A stretch of DNA of 52,596 nucleotides from WRCA01 sp964587855 (GCA_964587855.1 CAZPLT010000005.1:1-52596); one strand, 5' to 3'. Positions 41,209 through 49,961 are shown, counted from the stretch's first letter. Notes: a model not told the origin generated them from the letters alone. Numbers and translations are program-made.

Positions 41209-41790
41209 TTACATCATAAACATTATAATTAAACCAAGCGAAGTAAATACTATGGCACCAAAAACCAATGGCCAGAAATATTTTCTTATAATCTGATTGG
41301 ATTTTTCCTGGAATTTCCACAATAGCCAACCAATTATCATAAATCTTAATGTTCGGGTTATCGTTGTAAATCCAAAATACATAAGTGGAGAAAATCCAAT
41401 AAATCCCGCGCAAATTGTTAGAATCTTGAACGGCATAGGTGTAAATGTTGCAATTAAAATAATTAACATTCCATGACGAACAAACATTCCGCGTGCAATT
41501 TCAAATTGCTGGGGACTGCTGAAATTATTGATTATCCAATGTCCAACCGAATCATACAGCCACATACCAATCATATATGCAATAACCGTTCCAACCAGCG
41601 ATCCAATAGATGCCATAACAACAGCCGGTACAGCGCGCTTTTTATTAGCAACGATGGGTGGAGTCATATAAACTTCGGGTGGGATAAATAAAAACACTGA
41701 ATCACACAAAGTTCCAAAAAATACCAGCCATAATGCACCAACGCTGTCAGCCTTCTTTAATAAATATTCTTGAAGTTTCATGGGGTACAT
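41209..41790 (-). CDS. YqaA/VTT-domain (SNARE-associated) membrane protein
   Basis: 193-aa polytopic protein with the VTT/DedA-like pattern. The characteristic re-entrant stretch is GTLCDSVFLFIPPEVYMTPP, followed by SIGSLVGTVIAYMIGMWLYD and a second half with ATFTPMPFKILTICAGFIGF. The F/TPxP-x-K motif is typical of YqaA members. DedA-superfamily proteins flip lipids; a direct role here is inferred. The start is uncertain (41790 or 41781), and neither has a Shine-Dalgarno. It is divergent from rbfA and heads the ftsEX run. Confidence 0.82.
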   Translation of the reverse strand: MYPMKLQEYLLKKADSVGALWLVFFGTLCDSVFLFIPPEVYMTPPIVANKKRAVPAVVMASIGSLVGTVIAYMIGMWLYDSVGHWIINNFSSPQQFEIARGMFVRHGMLIILIATFTPMPFKILTICAGFIGFSPLMYFGFTTITRTLRFMIIGWLLWKFQEKSNQIIRKYFWPLVFGAIVFTSLGLIIMFMM

Positions 41791-41831
41791 TGTAAAGTGT
41801 TTACATAAATATAGCAAAGAAAAAATAAAAA

Positions 41832-42158
41832 ATGAAAAAACAAAACAATAAAAGTTTTTCACGTGGGGATCGCATCGCGGCCAAGGTTCAATCACTGGTT
41901 GCGGAAATTTTGCGTGATAAATACGCAGAAATAAATATTACACTGACGGGCGCGGAATCTCATGGTGGGCTACAATTTGTGCGGCTATATTACCAAGGTG
42001 ATAAAAACTTTCAAAAAAGATTAGATGATATTAAATCAATGGTTCGTCATGAATTGGCGATTCGTATGAATCAAAAATATACACCAGATATACGATTCGT
42101 TTATGACGATACACTTGAAAAGTCAGAAAGGATTGAAAAACTATTAAATAATTTATAA
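41832..42158 (+). CDS. rbfA: Ribosome-binding factor A
   Basis: 108-aa KH-like 30S maturation factor needed for 16S rRNA 5' end processing and cold adaptation. Family pattern: RGDRIAAKVQSLVAEILRD, LTGAESHGGLQFVRLYYQG, MVRHELAIRMNQKYTPDIRF and VYDDTLEKSERIEKLL. It starts MKKQNNK. It lies 44 bp upstream of lepA in the same direction, so both are translation-related. Confidence 0.9.
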   Translation: MKKQNNKSFSRGDRIAAKVQSLVAEILRDKYAEINITLTGAESHGGLQFVRLYYQGDKNFQKRLDDIKSMVRHELAIRMNQKYTPDIRFVYDDTLEKSERIEKLLNNL

Positions 42159-42202
42159 ATGTAATTGCAAAATTTTTAATACTGATATATCATTGCCGCA
42201 TT

Positions 42203-43999
42203 ATGAATCAAAAAAATATCAGAAACTTTGCTATTGTTGCACATATTGACCACGGGAAATCAACTCTGTCCGACCGAATTATTGAATACACTGGTGGTTT
42301 ACAATCCCGCGAAATGAAGGCGCAAGTCTTGGACAGTATGGATATTGAACGCGAGCGTGGAATTACAATAAAGTCCCAAACCGTTCGGCTGAATTACAAA
42401 GCAAAAGACGGGCAAGAATACCAACTGAATTTAATGGATACCCCGGGGCATGTGGATTTCACTTACGAAGTTTCTCGTTCATTAGCCGCGTGCGAGGGTG
42501 CGATTTTACTGGTTGATGCAACCCAGGGCGTCCAGGCGCAAACCCTGGCAAATGCCTATCTGGCAATTGATAATGATTTGGAAATTTTACCCGTATTAAA
42601 CAAAATTGATTTACCTTCCAGCGATGTTGCTGGTGCACGTGAACAGATTGCTGATGTAATCGGATTGGATGCAAATGACGCATTATGCGTATCAGGCAAA
42701 ACCGGCGCTGGGGTTTCAGAATTACTGGAAACTATTGTGCAAAAACTACCCGCACCACGTGGCGATGCAAATGCCGTGACGCGCGCATTATTGGTGGATT
42801 CTTGGTATGATTCTTATCTGGGCGTGGTTGTTTTGGTGCGCGTAATGGATGGGAAATTATCCCGTGGTCAAAAAATAAAGTTTATGGCGACTGGCGCGGA
42901 ATACGTTATTGATAAAATTGGGTATTTCACACCAAAAATGGTAAACGTTGAAGAATTAAATGCCGGCGAAGTTGGATTTATTATTACTGGTATGAAAACG
43001 ATTCGTGATTGCAAGGTTGGCGATACTATTACAGATGCAAAAGAATTGGATGTAAAAGCATTAGCTGGATTCAAACCATCAATACCGGTTGTGTTTTCTT
43101 CGTTCTTTCCGGTCGAGGCTGATGATTATCCAAATTTACGTGATGGTGCGGAAAAATTGGCATTGAATGACGCCAGTTTTGTATTCCAAGTTGAAAAATC
43201 TTCGGCGCTTGGGTTTGGTTTGCGTTGCGGATTTTTGGGATTGTTGCATATGGAAATTATTTCCGAGCGCTTGACCCGTGAATTTAATCTGAATCTGATA
43301 AACACAATTCCATCAGTGCTTTATAAATTACATTTACGTAATGGTGAAACAGTTGATTTGGAAAATCCAGCTGATATGCCAGATCCAGTTATGATTGAAA
43401 GCATAGAAGAGCCATGGGTTCGTGCAACAATAATGGCACCAGATAAATATCTGGGGGCGATGATGTCGTTGTGTATAGAACGTCGCGGTATCCAGGAAAA
43501 TATCAGCTATGTCGGGGGCAGGGCAGTTTTAATTTATAAATTGCCATTGGCAGAAATAGTTTTTGATTTTTATGATCGTATAAAATCGGCCAGCCAGGGT
43601 TATGCCAGTTTTGACTATGCGTTGGCGGGATACGAAGTTTCAGATTTAGTAAAGGTTTCTGTTCTGGTAAATGAAGAACCAGTAGAACCATTATCATTTA
43701 TGTGTCATCGTTCGTTTGCGGAAAAGCGCGGTCGGCAAATTGTGGAAAAATTAAAAGACTTAATTCCCAGACATCAATTCAAAATTCCAATCCAGGCGGC
43801 ACTTGGGGGAAAAATAATTGCACGCGAAACAATTGCGGCATTTCGTAAAGACGTTACAGCAAAATGTTATGGTGGGGATATTTCGCGTAAACGTAAGTTA
43901 TTGGAAAAACAGAAAGAGGGTAAAAAGCGTCTTCGTTCATTCGGAAATGTTGAAATCCCCCAAACCGCATTTATCAATGCATTAAAGGTAGGGGATTAA
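42203..43999 (+). CDS. lepA: Elongation factor 4 (LepA)
   Basis: Ribosome-bound back-translocase GTPase (598 aa). G1 AHIDHGKST, the G2-region ERERGITIKSQTVRL, G3 DTPGHVDFTYEV and G4 NKIDLPSSD are followed by domains II-IV and the LepA-specific C-terminal domain (RHQFKIPIQAALGGKIIARE, YGGDISRKRKLLEKQKEGK). The length is standard. It is followed after 2 bp by the recombinase relic, which uses the end of lepA for its ribosome-binding site. Confidence 0.96.
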   Translation: MNQKNIRNFAIVAHIDHGKSTLSDRIIEYTGGLQSREMKAQVLDSMDIERERGITIKSQTVRLNYKAKDGQEYQLNLMDTPGHVDFTYEVSRSLAACEGAILLVDATQGVQAQTLANAYLAIDNDLEILPVLNKIDLPSSDVAGAREQIADVIGLDANDALCVSGKTGAGVSELLETIVQKLPAPRGDANAVTRALLVDSWYDSYLGVVVLVRVMDGKLSRGQKIKFMATGAEYVIDKIGYFTPKMVNVEELNAGEVGFIITGMKTIRDCKVGDTITDAKELDVKALAGFKPSIPVVFSSFFPVEADDYPNLRDGAEKLALNDASFVFQVEKSSALGFGLRCGFLGLLHMEIISERLTREFNLNLINTIPSVLYKLHLRNGETVDLENPADMPDPVMIESIEEPWVRATIMAPDKYLGAMMSLCIERRGIQENISYVGGRAVLIYKLPLAEIVFDFYDRIKSASQGYASFDYALAGYEVSDLVKVSVLVNEEPVEPLSFMCHRSFAEKRGRQIVEKLKDLIPRHQFKIPIQAALGGKIIARETIAAFRKDVTAKCYGGDISRKRKLLEKQKEGKKRLRSFGNVEIPQTAFINALKVGD

Positions 44000-44001
44000 A
44001 A

Positions 44002-45009
44002 TTGAGTCATCAATTTTTCTTTTCACCGAATATTTTGGATAACTTGCCTGCGCCCCAGGTTGGGTTTGATGTTGTTCAAGACGTTTTGGAACCCAGACTT
44101 CGTTTATATATTACTGCACGCGGAATAAAAACCTTTTTTACACGTAAGCGCGTTCATGGGAAAGATGAGCGGATAATTATTGGACGTTGGCCAAATATTT
44201 CCATAGAAGATGCACGTGCAGAAGTTTTGAAAAAAATATCGGCTGCATCTACTCCTGTACCGATTCGTCGTAATGGAATAATGTTTGATAAATTGGTTCA
44301 AGTTTATATGAATCAAAAAATAAGACGTTCAGCTGATGGATTTAAAAAATTAGAAAGGGCGGCTGCCAGACATTGGGCCCCATTGATGCAATCTAAGGTT
44401 TTATCAATTACTACAAAAGATTTAGAAAAGATACATGAAAACATTCGTACAAATGCGGGGATTGCAACTGCAAACAGAATGTTGGAAATACTTAACAGTA
44501 TATTCAAGTTTGCTTGCGAAAATGGTCATATTCGTGAAAATCCAGTTAAAGAAATAAAAAAGTTTCAAAAAATTACTAAAAAATCGAAATTTGGTGCACG
44601 GGAATTTGCACGTGTATTGTCTGCTATAAAAAAAGAAAAAAATCCTGTTTTGCGTTGCGCTTTCTTAATGTTGGTTTTTGGGTTTGCACGTAAATCTGAA
44701 ATTTTTGCTATGCGCTGGCGGGATTTGGATTTTAATAATGATACTTGGATGAAACGTCCTCTTTCTGATCCAGCGGTTGTTTTGTTGCGTAATATTCCAC
44801 AAAGTGGTGCTTGGGTTTTTCCATCACATGGACGACATTTGACCGATCCGCGCACAGCTTGGAAAAAGATGATAACGTCAATTGGTATGCCAAATGTTCA
44901 AATGAATGATATATATAAATATATGTTCAGACATTTAAATTGGACATCTGACAGGGAACAATTGCGTGAAAATATGAATAAAGTGTTGACAAATATATCT
45001 GTGTTATAA
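44002..45009 (+). CDS. Degenerate tyrosine recombinase (DUF4102-type integrase relic)
   Basis: 335-aa phage-type integrase relative. The N-terminal arm-binding domain reads LRLYITARGIKTFFTRKR ... IIIGRWPNISIEDARAEV. A SAM-like core-binding domain follows (about 90-190), then the start of the catalytic domain with the first Arg retained (GFARKSEIFAMRWRDLD, Arg230). Where HxxR should be, the sequence reads NDIY (302-305). The GH box is absent and the protein ends before any nucleophile Tyr. The frame is open throughout, with no stop codons. The start is TTG 44002 with GGGG spaced 7 bp. It is probably not an active recombinase; it may be domesticated or decaying. Confidence 0.75.
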   Translation: MSHQFFFSPNILDNLPAPQVGFDVVQDVLEPRLRLYITARGIKTFFTRKRVHGKDERIIIGRWPNISIEDARAEVLKKISAASTPVPIRRNGIMFDKLVQVYMNQKIRRSADGFKKLERAAARHWAPLMQSKVLSITTKDLEKIHENIRTNAGIATANRMLEILNSIFKFACENGHIRENPVKEIKKFQKITKKSKFGAREFARVLSAIKKEKNPVLRCAFLMLVFGFARKSEIFAMRWRDLDFNNDTWMKRPLSDPAVVLLRNIPQSGAWVFPSHGRHLTDPRTAWKKMITSIGMPNVQMNDIYKYMFRHLNWTSDREQLRENMNKVLTNISVL

Positions 45010-45022
45010 TTTGTTATAAAAC

Positions 45023-45052
45023 TTGACATGGGGTGTAATAGGGTGGTATCTT
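45023..45052 (+). promoter_or_regulatory. Putative promoter of acpP
   Basis: TTGACA (45023-45028) and TATCTT (45047-45052) with an 18-bp spacer lie about 70 bp upstream of acpP. A second TTGACA at 44986 with TATAAT at 45005 has a 13-bp spacer and is less likely. Confidence 0.5.
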
Positions 45053-45121
45053 ATACAAAGTCGCCCATAACAAAACACAAAAAAAGGGCACAAAAAGTTT
45101 AACTTAAACTAAGGATAAAAA

Positions 45122-45367
45122 ATGAGCACTTTTGATAAAGTTCAAGCAATAATTGTTGAAAAGTTGGGTGTAGCCAAAGAAAAAGTTGTTATGGACGCAA
45201 AATTTGTTGCCGATCTAGGCGCAGATAGTTTGGACGTTGTTGAATTCGTTATGGAAGTTGAAAAAGAATTCAATATTACAATTCCAGATGATGCAGCTGC
45301 TAAAATGCAAACAGTTGGCGATGCAGTTAAATATATTGATGCTAATGCTAAACCAGCAGCAAAATAA
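45122..45367 (+). CDS. acpP: Acyl carrier protein
   Basis: Cytosolic 81-aa carrier of fatty-acid intermediates. The phosphopantetheine site GADSLDVVEFVMEVEKEF (Ser in DSL) is intact, the protein is very acidic, and a short KPAAK tail follows. The Shine-Dalgarno is AAGGA. It is followed by fabF after a strong terminator and a 140-bp gap. In many alphaproteobacteria acpP, fabF and mltG lie together, as they nearly do here. Confidence 0.95.
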   Translation: MSTFDKVQAIIVEKLGVAKEKVVMDAKFVADLGADSLDVVEFVMEVEKEFNITIPDDAAAKMQTVGDAVKYIDANAKPAAK

Positions 45368-45387
45368 TAAATATACTGTTATGTAGG

Positions 45388-45419
45388 AAAAGAACCCACA
45401 ATTTGTGGGTTCTTTTTTT
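45388..45419 (+). terminator. Terminator after acpP
   Basis: A 13-bp perfect stem (aaaagaacccaca / tgtgggttctttt) with a 3-nt loop and T-run. It may allow differential expression of acpP over fabF. Confidence 0.92.
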
Positions 45420-45507
45420 ATAACATTGTAAAAGGTATAAGTTTCTTGAAATTTTCTCTTAATTATGTAGAATCGGTGTGTAGTTTATAAAAAAGAAAGG
45501 ATTTCTT

Positions 45508-46749
45508 ATGACACGAAGAGTAGTCATTACCGGTATGGGCATAGTGTCCCCTGTTGGTACAGGCGTTGAGTTCGCTTGGAAAAATATTATCGCTGGAAAA
45601 TCTGGCGTAAAAAAAATTACTGAATTTGATGTTTCTGATATGTCTTCGCAAATTGCTGGTATGCCAGTTTTGGGCAAGGGCGACGGCGAATGCGATTTTG
45701 ATTTAATTGCTGAACCAAAAGATCAACGTAAATTAGACAAATCAACAATGTTTGCAATGGTTGCTGCAGACCAAGCGGTCAAAGATGCTGGCGATTTGGG
45801 CGACCCTGAACGCGTTGGTGTTTGTATTGGTGGTGGTATTGGTGGTTTGCAAAATATGTATGAAGTTTCTGTGGAACTTGAGAAAAATGGTCCCAGACAC
45901 GTCAGTCCATTTTTTATTCCAAAGGTTTTGATAAATATGGCCGCTGGTCAGGTTTCTATTAAACATGGATTCAAGGGTCCAAACATTTCAATCGTGACGG
46001 CTTGCGCAACTGGAACCCATTCTATTGGTGAAGGCACACGTTTAATTCAACATGGCGACGCGGATGTTATGCTTTGTGGCGGAACCGAGGCAGCAGTTTG
46101 CCGAATCGGTATTGCTGGATTTTGTGCAATGCGTGCATTATCAACGCGTAATGACGACCCAGCTGGGGCTTCGCGCCCTTGGGATAAGACTCGTGATGGA
46201 TTTATAATCGGCGAAGGCGCTGGTGTTTTGGTTTTGGAAGAATACGAACATGCTAAAGCGCGCGGTGCAAAAATTTATGCCGAAGTTGTTGGATACGGAT
46301 TAAGTGGCGATGCGTATCACGTTACTGCCCCAGCCCCAGGTGGTGAGGGTGGTCTGCGTGCAATGCGTGCGGCATTAAATGATGCGGGCATTAAACCCGA
46401 ATCGGTTGATTATATCAATGCGCACGGAACCAGCACAGGATTGGGCGACGTTGGCGAATTGACAGCTGTAAAAATTTTATTTGGCAATGCACCGGTATCA
46501 ATGTCCAGCACGAAATCCATGACAGGACACTTGTTGGGTGCGGCCGGCGCGGTCGAGGCGATTTTCTCGGTCTTGGCAATTCGCGACCAGATTGCACCAG
46601 CAACTATCAATTTGAACGATCCCGAAGATATAGTTGGTGATTTTGATCTTGTTCCAAACACTGCCAAAAAACGCAAGATTGATTTCGTATTAAGCAACTC
46701 GTTCGGCTTTGGCGGCACCAACGCAAGCGTAGTATTAAAGAAAATATAA
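45508..46749 (+). CDS. fabF: Beta-ketoacyl-ACP synthase II
   Basis: Condensing enzyme of fatty-acid elongation (413 aa). Catalytic Cys in TACATGTHSIG, His in NAHGTSTGLGD and His in TKSMTGHLLGAAGAVE form the Cys-His-His triad. The C-terminal FGFGGTNASVV is also typical. The start MTRRVVITGMG follows AAAGGA. It forms a locus with acpP. mltG normally follows fabF directly in alphaproteobacteria; here a small Cys-rich gene on the other strand lies between them. Confidence 0.95.
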   Translation: MTRRVVITGMGIVSPVGTGVEFAWKNIIAGKSGVKKITEFDVSDMSSQIAGMPVLGKGDGECDFDLIAEPKDQRKLDKSTMFAMVAADQAVKDAGDLGDPERVGVCIGGGIGGLQNMYEVSVELEKNGPRHVSPFFIPKVLINMAAGQVSIKHGFKGPNISIVTACATGTHSIGEGTRLIQHGDADVMLCGGTEAAVCRIGIAGFCAMRALSTRNDDPAGASRPWDKTRDGFIIGEGAGVLVLEEYEHAKARGAKIYAEVVGYGLSGDAYHVTAPAPGGEGGLRAMRAALNDAGIKPESVDYINAHGTSTGLGDVGELTAVKILFGNAPVSMSSTKSMTGHLLGAAGAVEAIFSVLAIRDQIAPATINLNDPEDIVGDFDLVPNTAKKRKIDFVLSNSFGFGGTNASVVLKKI

Positions 46750-46754
46750 AAAAT

Positions 46755-46782
46755 AAAGGTCGGACAAAACCGACCTTTTTTA
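46755..46782. terminator. Bidirectional terminator after fabF
   Basis: A 9-bp perfect stem (aaaggtcgg / ccgaccttt) with a 6-nt loop and T-runs lies between fabF and the Cys-rich gene. Confidence 0.88.
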
Positions 46783-46795
46783 ATTGTAATTTTTT

Positions 46796-47140
46796 TTATT
46801 TACCTTTCTGTAAAATTGACTGTATAAGTTTTCCATTTGAAATACACAGTTCATAACTGCTGGGACAATATTTTTTACAATCTTCGCAAGTTGCGCTGCC
46901 TTGTCCAGGCCAATAATATTCTTCTATTTTACTTTTACATTTATCACAAATATTTTTATTTGCGCTGACAACACATTGAACCATTGCCATAGTTATTTTT
47001 TCATCAGGCAAAGGGAGTTTTGCTATATCATCTAATACCATTCTGACGCATTCTTTATGTTGTAATATTTCACGAACACTTGTTTCAATATTTTTCAGTG
47101 AACATTTTCTGTTGGGCCTCGTAATAACTTTGTTTTTCAT
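46796..47140 (-). CDS. Cys-rich small protein, unknown (possible zinc ribbon)
   Basis: 114-aa protein, basic N-terminus (MKNKVITRPNRKCS), helical middle (ETSVREILQHKECVRMVLDD), and a Cys-rich C-terminal half. Cys pairs CDKC and CEDCKKYC (about 20 residues apart), plus later Cys in SSYELCIS, could bind one zinc ion or form disulfides. There is no signal peptide, so a cytoplasmic zinc-binding role is more likely. No family was recognised. It stands alone on the minus strand between fabF and mltG, which are neighbours in many related genomes, so it may be an insertion. Confidence 0.6.
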   Translation of the reverse strand: MKNKVITRPNRKCSLKNIETSVREILQHKECVRMVLDDIAKLPLPDEKITMAMVQCVVSANKNICDKCKSKIEEYYWPGQGSATCEDCKKYCPSSYELCISNGKLIQSILQKGK

Positions 47141-47281
47141 AATTAGTATCCCTGTTTTTTTAGATATTCTTATTATATTTCGTATAAGTATTTTGTCAAT
47201 AAATTTTATAGATAATTTTTAACTGACAACATGCCAACTTTCGCTTTGCTTTTTATTAAGCAAATGCTATCTTTTCTTGCT

Positions 47282-48304
47282 ATGAAAAAAAGAAAATCTA
47301 AAAAATCAGTTTATAAAAAGAAAAAGCCAAGCTTTTATGCCCGGCATCGTTTTGTTTTGTCTGGTATTATTTTATTTTTAATTGCTTTTTTATCTGTCTT
47401 TTGGATTATTGGTATCAGCAGCCCAATGATTCAGACAGAATCATTTCAGGTTACAGATGGCTCGACCGTTGGTGGTGTTGCAACCGACTTAAAAGAACGT
47501 GGGTGGATTGATTCGGTTAATGTTTTTAAAATTATGATAATCAGTTTTGGTGGTGAAATTCAAACTGGGGTTTATGATATTCCAGCAAAAACCAGTGTTT
47601 GGCGTATTGCAAAAATGATGGCCAAGGGGGATATTGCCAGCACAACAGTTGTTATTCCCGAAGGGCTGACGACAAAACAAATAATTTCAATTATAAATCA
47701 AAATGAATTTTTAACTGGTCCAGCATGCGCAACCACTTGCCCAGCCGAAGGCGAATTATTCCCAGATACTTATCGTGTGTCCAAAGGAACCAAACGTGCG
47801 GTTGTAATTGAAATGATGCAAAAAAAGATGGCGGAAATTCAACGTGGTTGGGAAGTTTCCGGTCATCATGCACCACGGCCATTAAAATCTTGGAACGAAG
47901 TTATTACTTTGGCCAGCATAGTTCAAAAAGAAACACCAAAAACAGATGAAATGCCAATTGTTGCCAGTGTTTATTTAAACAGATTAAATAAACGTATGAA
48001 ATTACAGGCGGATCCAACGGTTGTTTATGCCATTACAAAACAACTGGGTGATATGAACGGTGCGCCATTGTTGTCGGGACACTTGCAAATAAAAAGCCCA
48101 TTTAATACTTACAGAAATTATGGTCTGCCACCCAGCCCAATTGCAAATCCAGGACGCGAAGCAATTACCGCCGTATTAAATCCTGCGGATACAAGTTATT
48201 TATTTTTTGTGGCAGACGGCCAGGGCGGACATAATTTTTCCGAAAGTTATGCTGGACACAAGGCTTATCGCGAATTGTGGCGCGAAATTAAAAAAGCAAA
48301 ATAA
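47282..48304 (+). CDS. mltG: Endolytic transglycosylase MltG
   Basis: 340-aa inner-membrane enzyme that cuts nascent peptidoglycan and limits chain length. A basic tail (MKKRKSKKSVYKKKK) and one membrane helix (about 25-47) are followed by a LysM-like region and the YceG-like catalytic domain. Catalytic Glu217 lies in ASIVQKET. Substrate motifs are LQADPTVVYA and SPFNTYRNYGLPPSPIANPG. ATG 47282 gives the basic-tail-plus-helix start; an in-frame extension upstream is not conserved-looking. Works with PBP1A at 19.2-21.3 kb. Confidence 0.93.
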   Translation: MKKRKSKKSVYKKKKPSFYARHRFVLSGIILFLIAFLSVFWIIGISSPMIQTESFQVTDGSTVGGVATDLKERGWIDSVNVFKIMIISFGGEIQTGVYDIPAKTSVWRIAKMMAKGDIASTTVVIPEGLTTKQIISIINQNEFLTGPACATTCPAEGELFPDTYRVSKGTKRAVVIEMMQKKMAEIQRGWEVSGHHAPRPLKSWNEVITLASIVQKETPKTDEMPIVASVYLNRLNKRMKLQADPTVVYAITKQLGDMNGAPLLSGHLQIKSPFNTYRNYGLPPSPIANPGREAITAVLNPADTSYLFFVADGQGGHNFSESYAGHKAYRELWREIKKAK

Positions 48305-48404
48305 TATTTTGTTAAAATTTGTTATTTTTAATGATTCTGTTCCTATAATTTTATTGCTGATTTTTCTTGACTTTTTTGTCGCATAGTAGGAGAATATAAA
48401 GCAT

Positions 48405-48418
48405 AAACCGAAAGGTTT
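48405..48418 (+). promoter_or_regulatory. GNRA-loop hairpin in leader of first beta-barrel gene
   Basis: AAACC-GAAA-GGTTT forms a 5-bp stem closed by a GAAA tetraloop, 28 bp before the ATG. The promoter upstream is unclear, although TTGACT occurs at 48368. Confidence 0.45.
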
Positions 48419-48446
48419 AAACAATCATAAACCAAAAGGAAGGAAT

Positions 48447-49211
48447 ATGAAAAAACTAGTATTAACTTCTTTGTTCGCAATGTTCGCTGTTTCCAGTGTT
48501 CAGGCTGCAAATGTAATCAGTAATAATCCATTATATCGTCCAACAGCTGGTCATTTTTATAGCATTACAGATGCAACAACATGGACCGGCGTAGAAGATG
48601 ATTTCCGTGATTGGACATTCGGAACAAAACTTGGATATGGAATTACGGATAGATTGGCATTTAGTATGAACACATCTGTTGATGTTTATAGGCCAAAAGA
48701 AATGTCAGATTCAACCGATTGGTCAGTTTTTGGTGGTGAATTAAGTTTCCGTGGTATTGATGACGCTAATTGGAAGATGGATGTTTATGGTGGATTGGAT
48801 GTTATTGGTTGGGATTGGTATGATGAAGATTTAAATATCTATATATGGAAGGTTGGAACCCGTGGTGGTTATGTATCGGGCGACTGGACTTTGTCAGCTA
48901 TGGCAGAATATAATTATTTCAATACCGAAGCATTCAACTGGGGTGATGAAGATGAATTTGATAAGAATCATGACTGGATATTTGGTTTAGATGGTCAATA
49001 TTCAATGGATAATAATTGGAACCTTACAGCTGGTGTTCGTTATCTAGTATACGAAGATTATAATGATGATAATCCAATTGTTGGAACTTTTGGTGTAAAC
49101 TATAACTTTGATTCGACCAAGTTCATTGGTTTATACGCTGAAAGACAACTGAATGCTGAATCTAATGATGACAGATATAATTGGGGCGTAAAATTCGGAA
49201 TTGATTTTTAA
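48447..49211 (+). CDS. Predicted outer-membrane beta-barrel protein
   Basis: 254-aa exported protein with signal peptide MKKLVLTSLFAMFAVSSVQA. The mature part is rich in Asp, Trp and Tyr and shows alternating hydrophobic/polar strands typical of a barrel (for example WTFGTKLGYGITDRLAFSMN and WNLTAGVRYLVYEDY). It ends in WGVKFGIDF, with a C-terminal Phe as in BAM-inserted proteins. No specific porin family was recognised. It carries its own terminator. Its leader and signal region match those of the next gene, suggesting shared control or duplication of the leader. Confidence 0.78.
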   Translation: MKKLVLTSLFAMFAVSSVQAANVISNNPLYRPTAGHFYSITDATTWTGVEDDFRDWTFGTKLGYGITDRLAFSMNTSVDVYRPKEMSDSTDWSVFGGELSFRGIDDANWKMDVYGGLDVIGWDWYDEDLNIYIWKVGTRGGYVSGDWTLSAMAEYNYFNTEAFNWGDEDEFDKNHDWIFGLDGQYSMDNNWNLTAGVRYLVYEDYNDDNPIVGTFGVNYNFDSTKFIGLYAERQLNAESNDDRYNWGVKFGIDF

Positions 49212-49227
49212 TAATTAATTTTAGATT

Positions 49228-49259
49228 AAAAAAACCGCGGTATATAACGCGGTTTTTTT
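49228..49259 (+). terminator. Terminator between beta-barrel genes
   Basis: A stem of aaaaaccgcg / cgcggttttt with an 8-nt loop, followed by a T-run. Confidence 0.88.
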
Positions 49260-49342
49260 GTTTCCTTGTTTTAAAAGAGTTTAAGTAGTAAAATGCATAG
49301 TATGCCAACAGGCCAAAAAATCATAAACCAAAAGGGAATAAT

Positions 49343-49939
49343 ATGAAAAAAATAGCATTAACTTCGTTAATGGCAATGTTTGCAGTAAGCGCCGCAAGCG
49401 CAGCGGTTACGCCATACGCATCTTTGAAACTGGGGTATGCCAACATTAATAAAATAGATGTCAAGGCTTATGGCACGGAAATTGCTGAAATATCAAGACT
49501 GGACGGTTATACCGGATCAATTGCTGGCGGCGCATCTTTTGATGTTTCAACTATGGTTGGTATGCGCGGCGAATTGGAATATACTTATGCGGATACAGAA
49601 GAAAATTCATATGTTACTGATCCATTTAAAGTATCGTATAGCACAGTTATGGCGAATGCCTATGCCGATTTCGGTGATGAGGCATGGATTGTAAAACCCT
49701 ATGTTGGATTGGGTGTTGGGTATTCTTTTGGGGAACTTAGTCAAAATTCCATAAGCGAAAATGTTGTTGGAATGGCATACTCGGTATCAACGGGTATTAC
49801 ATACGCGGTCAGTCCAAATGTTGTAATGGATCTGGGTGCAAAGTATACAATGCAAGATTTGGCATGGGACGAACATACCCAGTTAGAATTTGATACGCCA
49901 GCGTTATCATTTTTGCTGGGCGCAAGATATATGTTCTAA
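49343..49939 (+). CDS. OMP beta-barrel domain protein (Opa/OmpW-like)
   Basis: 198-aa exported protein with signal peptide MKKIALTSLMAMFAVSAASA. It has the small eight-stranded outer-membrane barrel pattern: ASLKLGYANINK, GASFDVSTMVGMRGELEYTY, AYADFGDEAWIVKPYVGLGVGY-type strands, and the C-terminal LLGARYMF with terminal Phe. It fits the general OMP_b-brl family found in surface antigens of alphaproteobacteria. The 17 bases upstream of its start region match the gene before it, and the first 15 residues are similar. Confidence 0.82.
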   Translation: MKKIALTSLMAMFAVSAASAAVTPYASLKLGYANINKIDVKAYGTEIAEISRLDGYTGSIAGGASFDVSTMVGMRGELEYTYADTEENSYVTDPFKVSYSTVMANAYADFGDEAWIVKPYVGLGVGYSFGELSQNSISENVVGMAYSVSTGITYAVSPNVVMDLGAKYTMQDLAWDEHTQLEFDTPALSFLLGARYMF

Positions 49940-49961
49940 ATATAGAAAAATATAAAACAAG

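Noticed and set aside
44986..45010. Promoter TTGACA/TATAAT at the end of the integrase relic
   Set aside because: The spacer is 13 bp, too short for sigma-70. The pair at 45023-45052 fits better.
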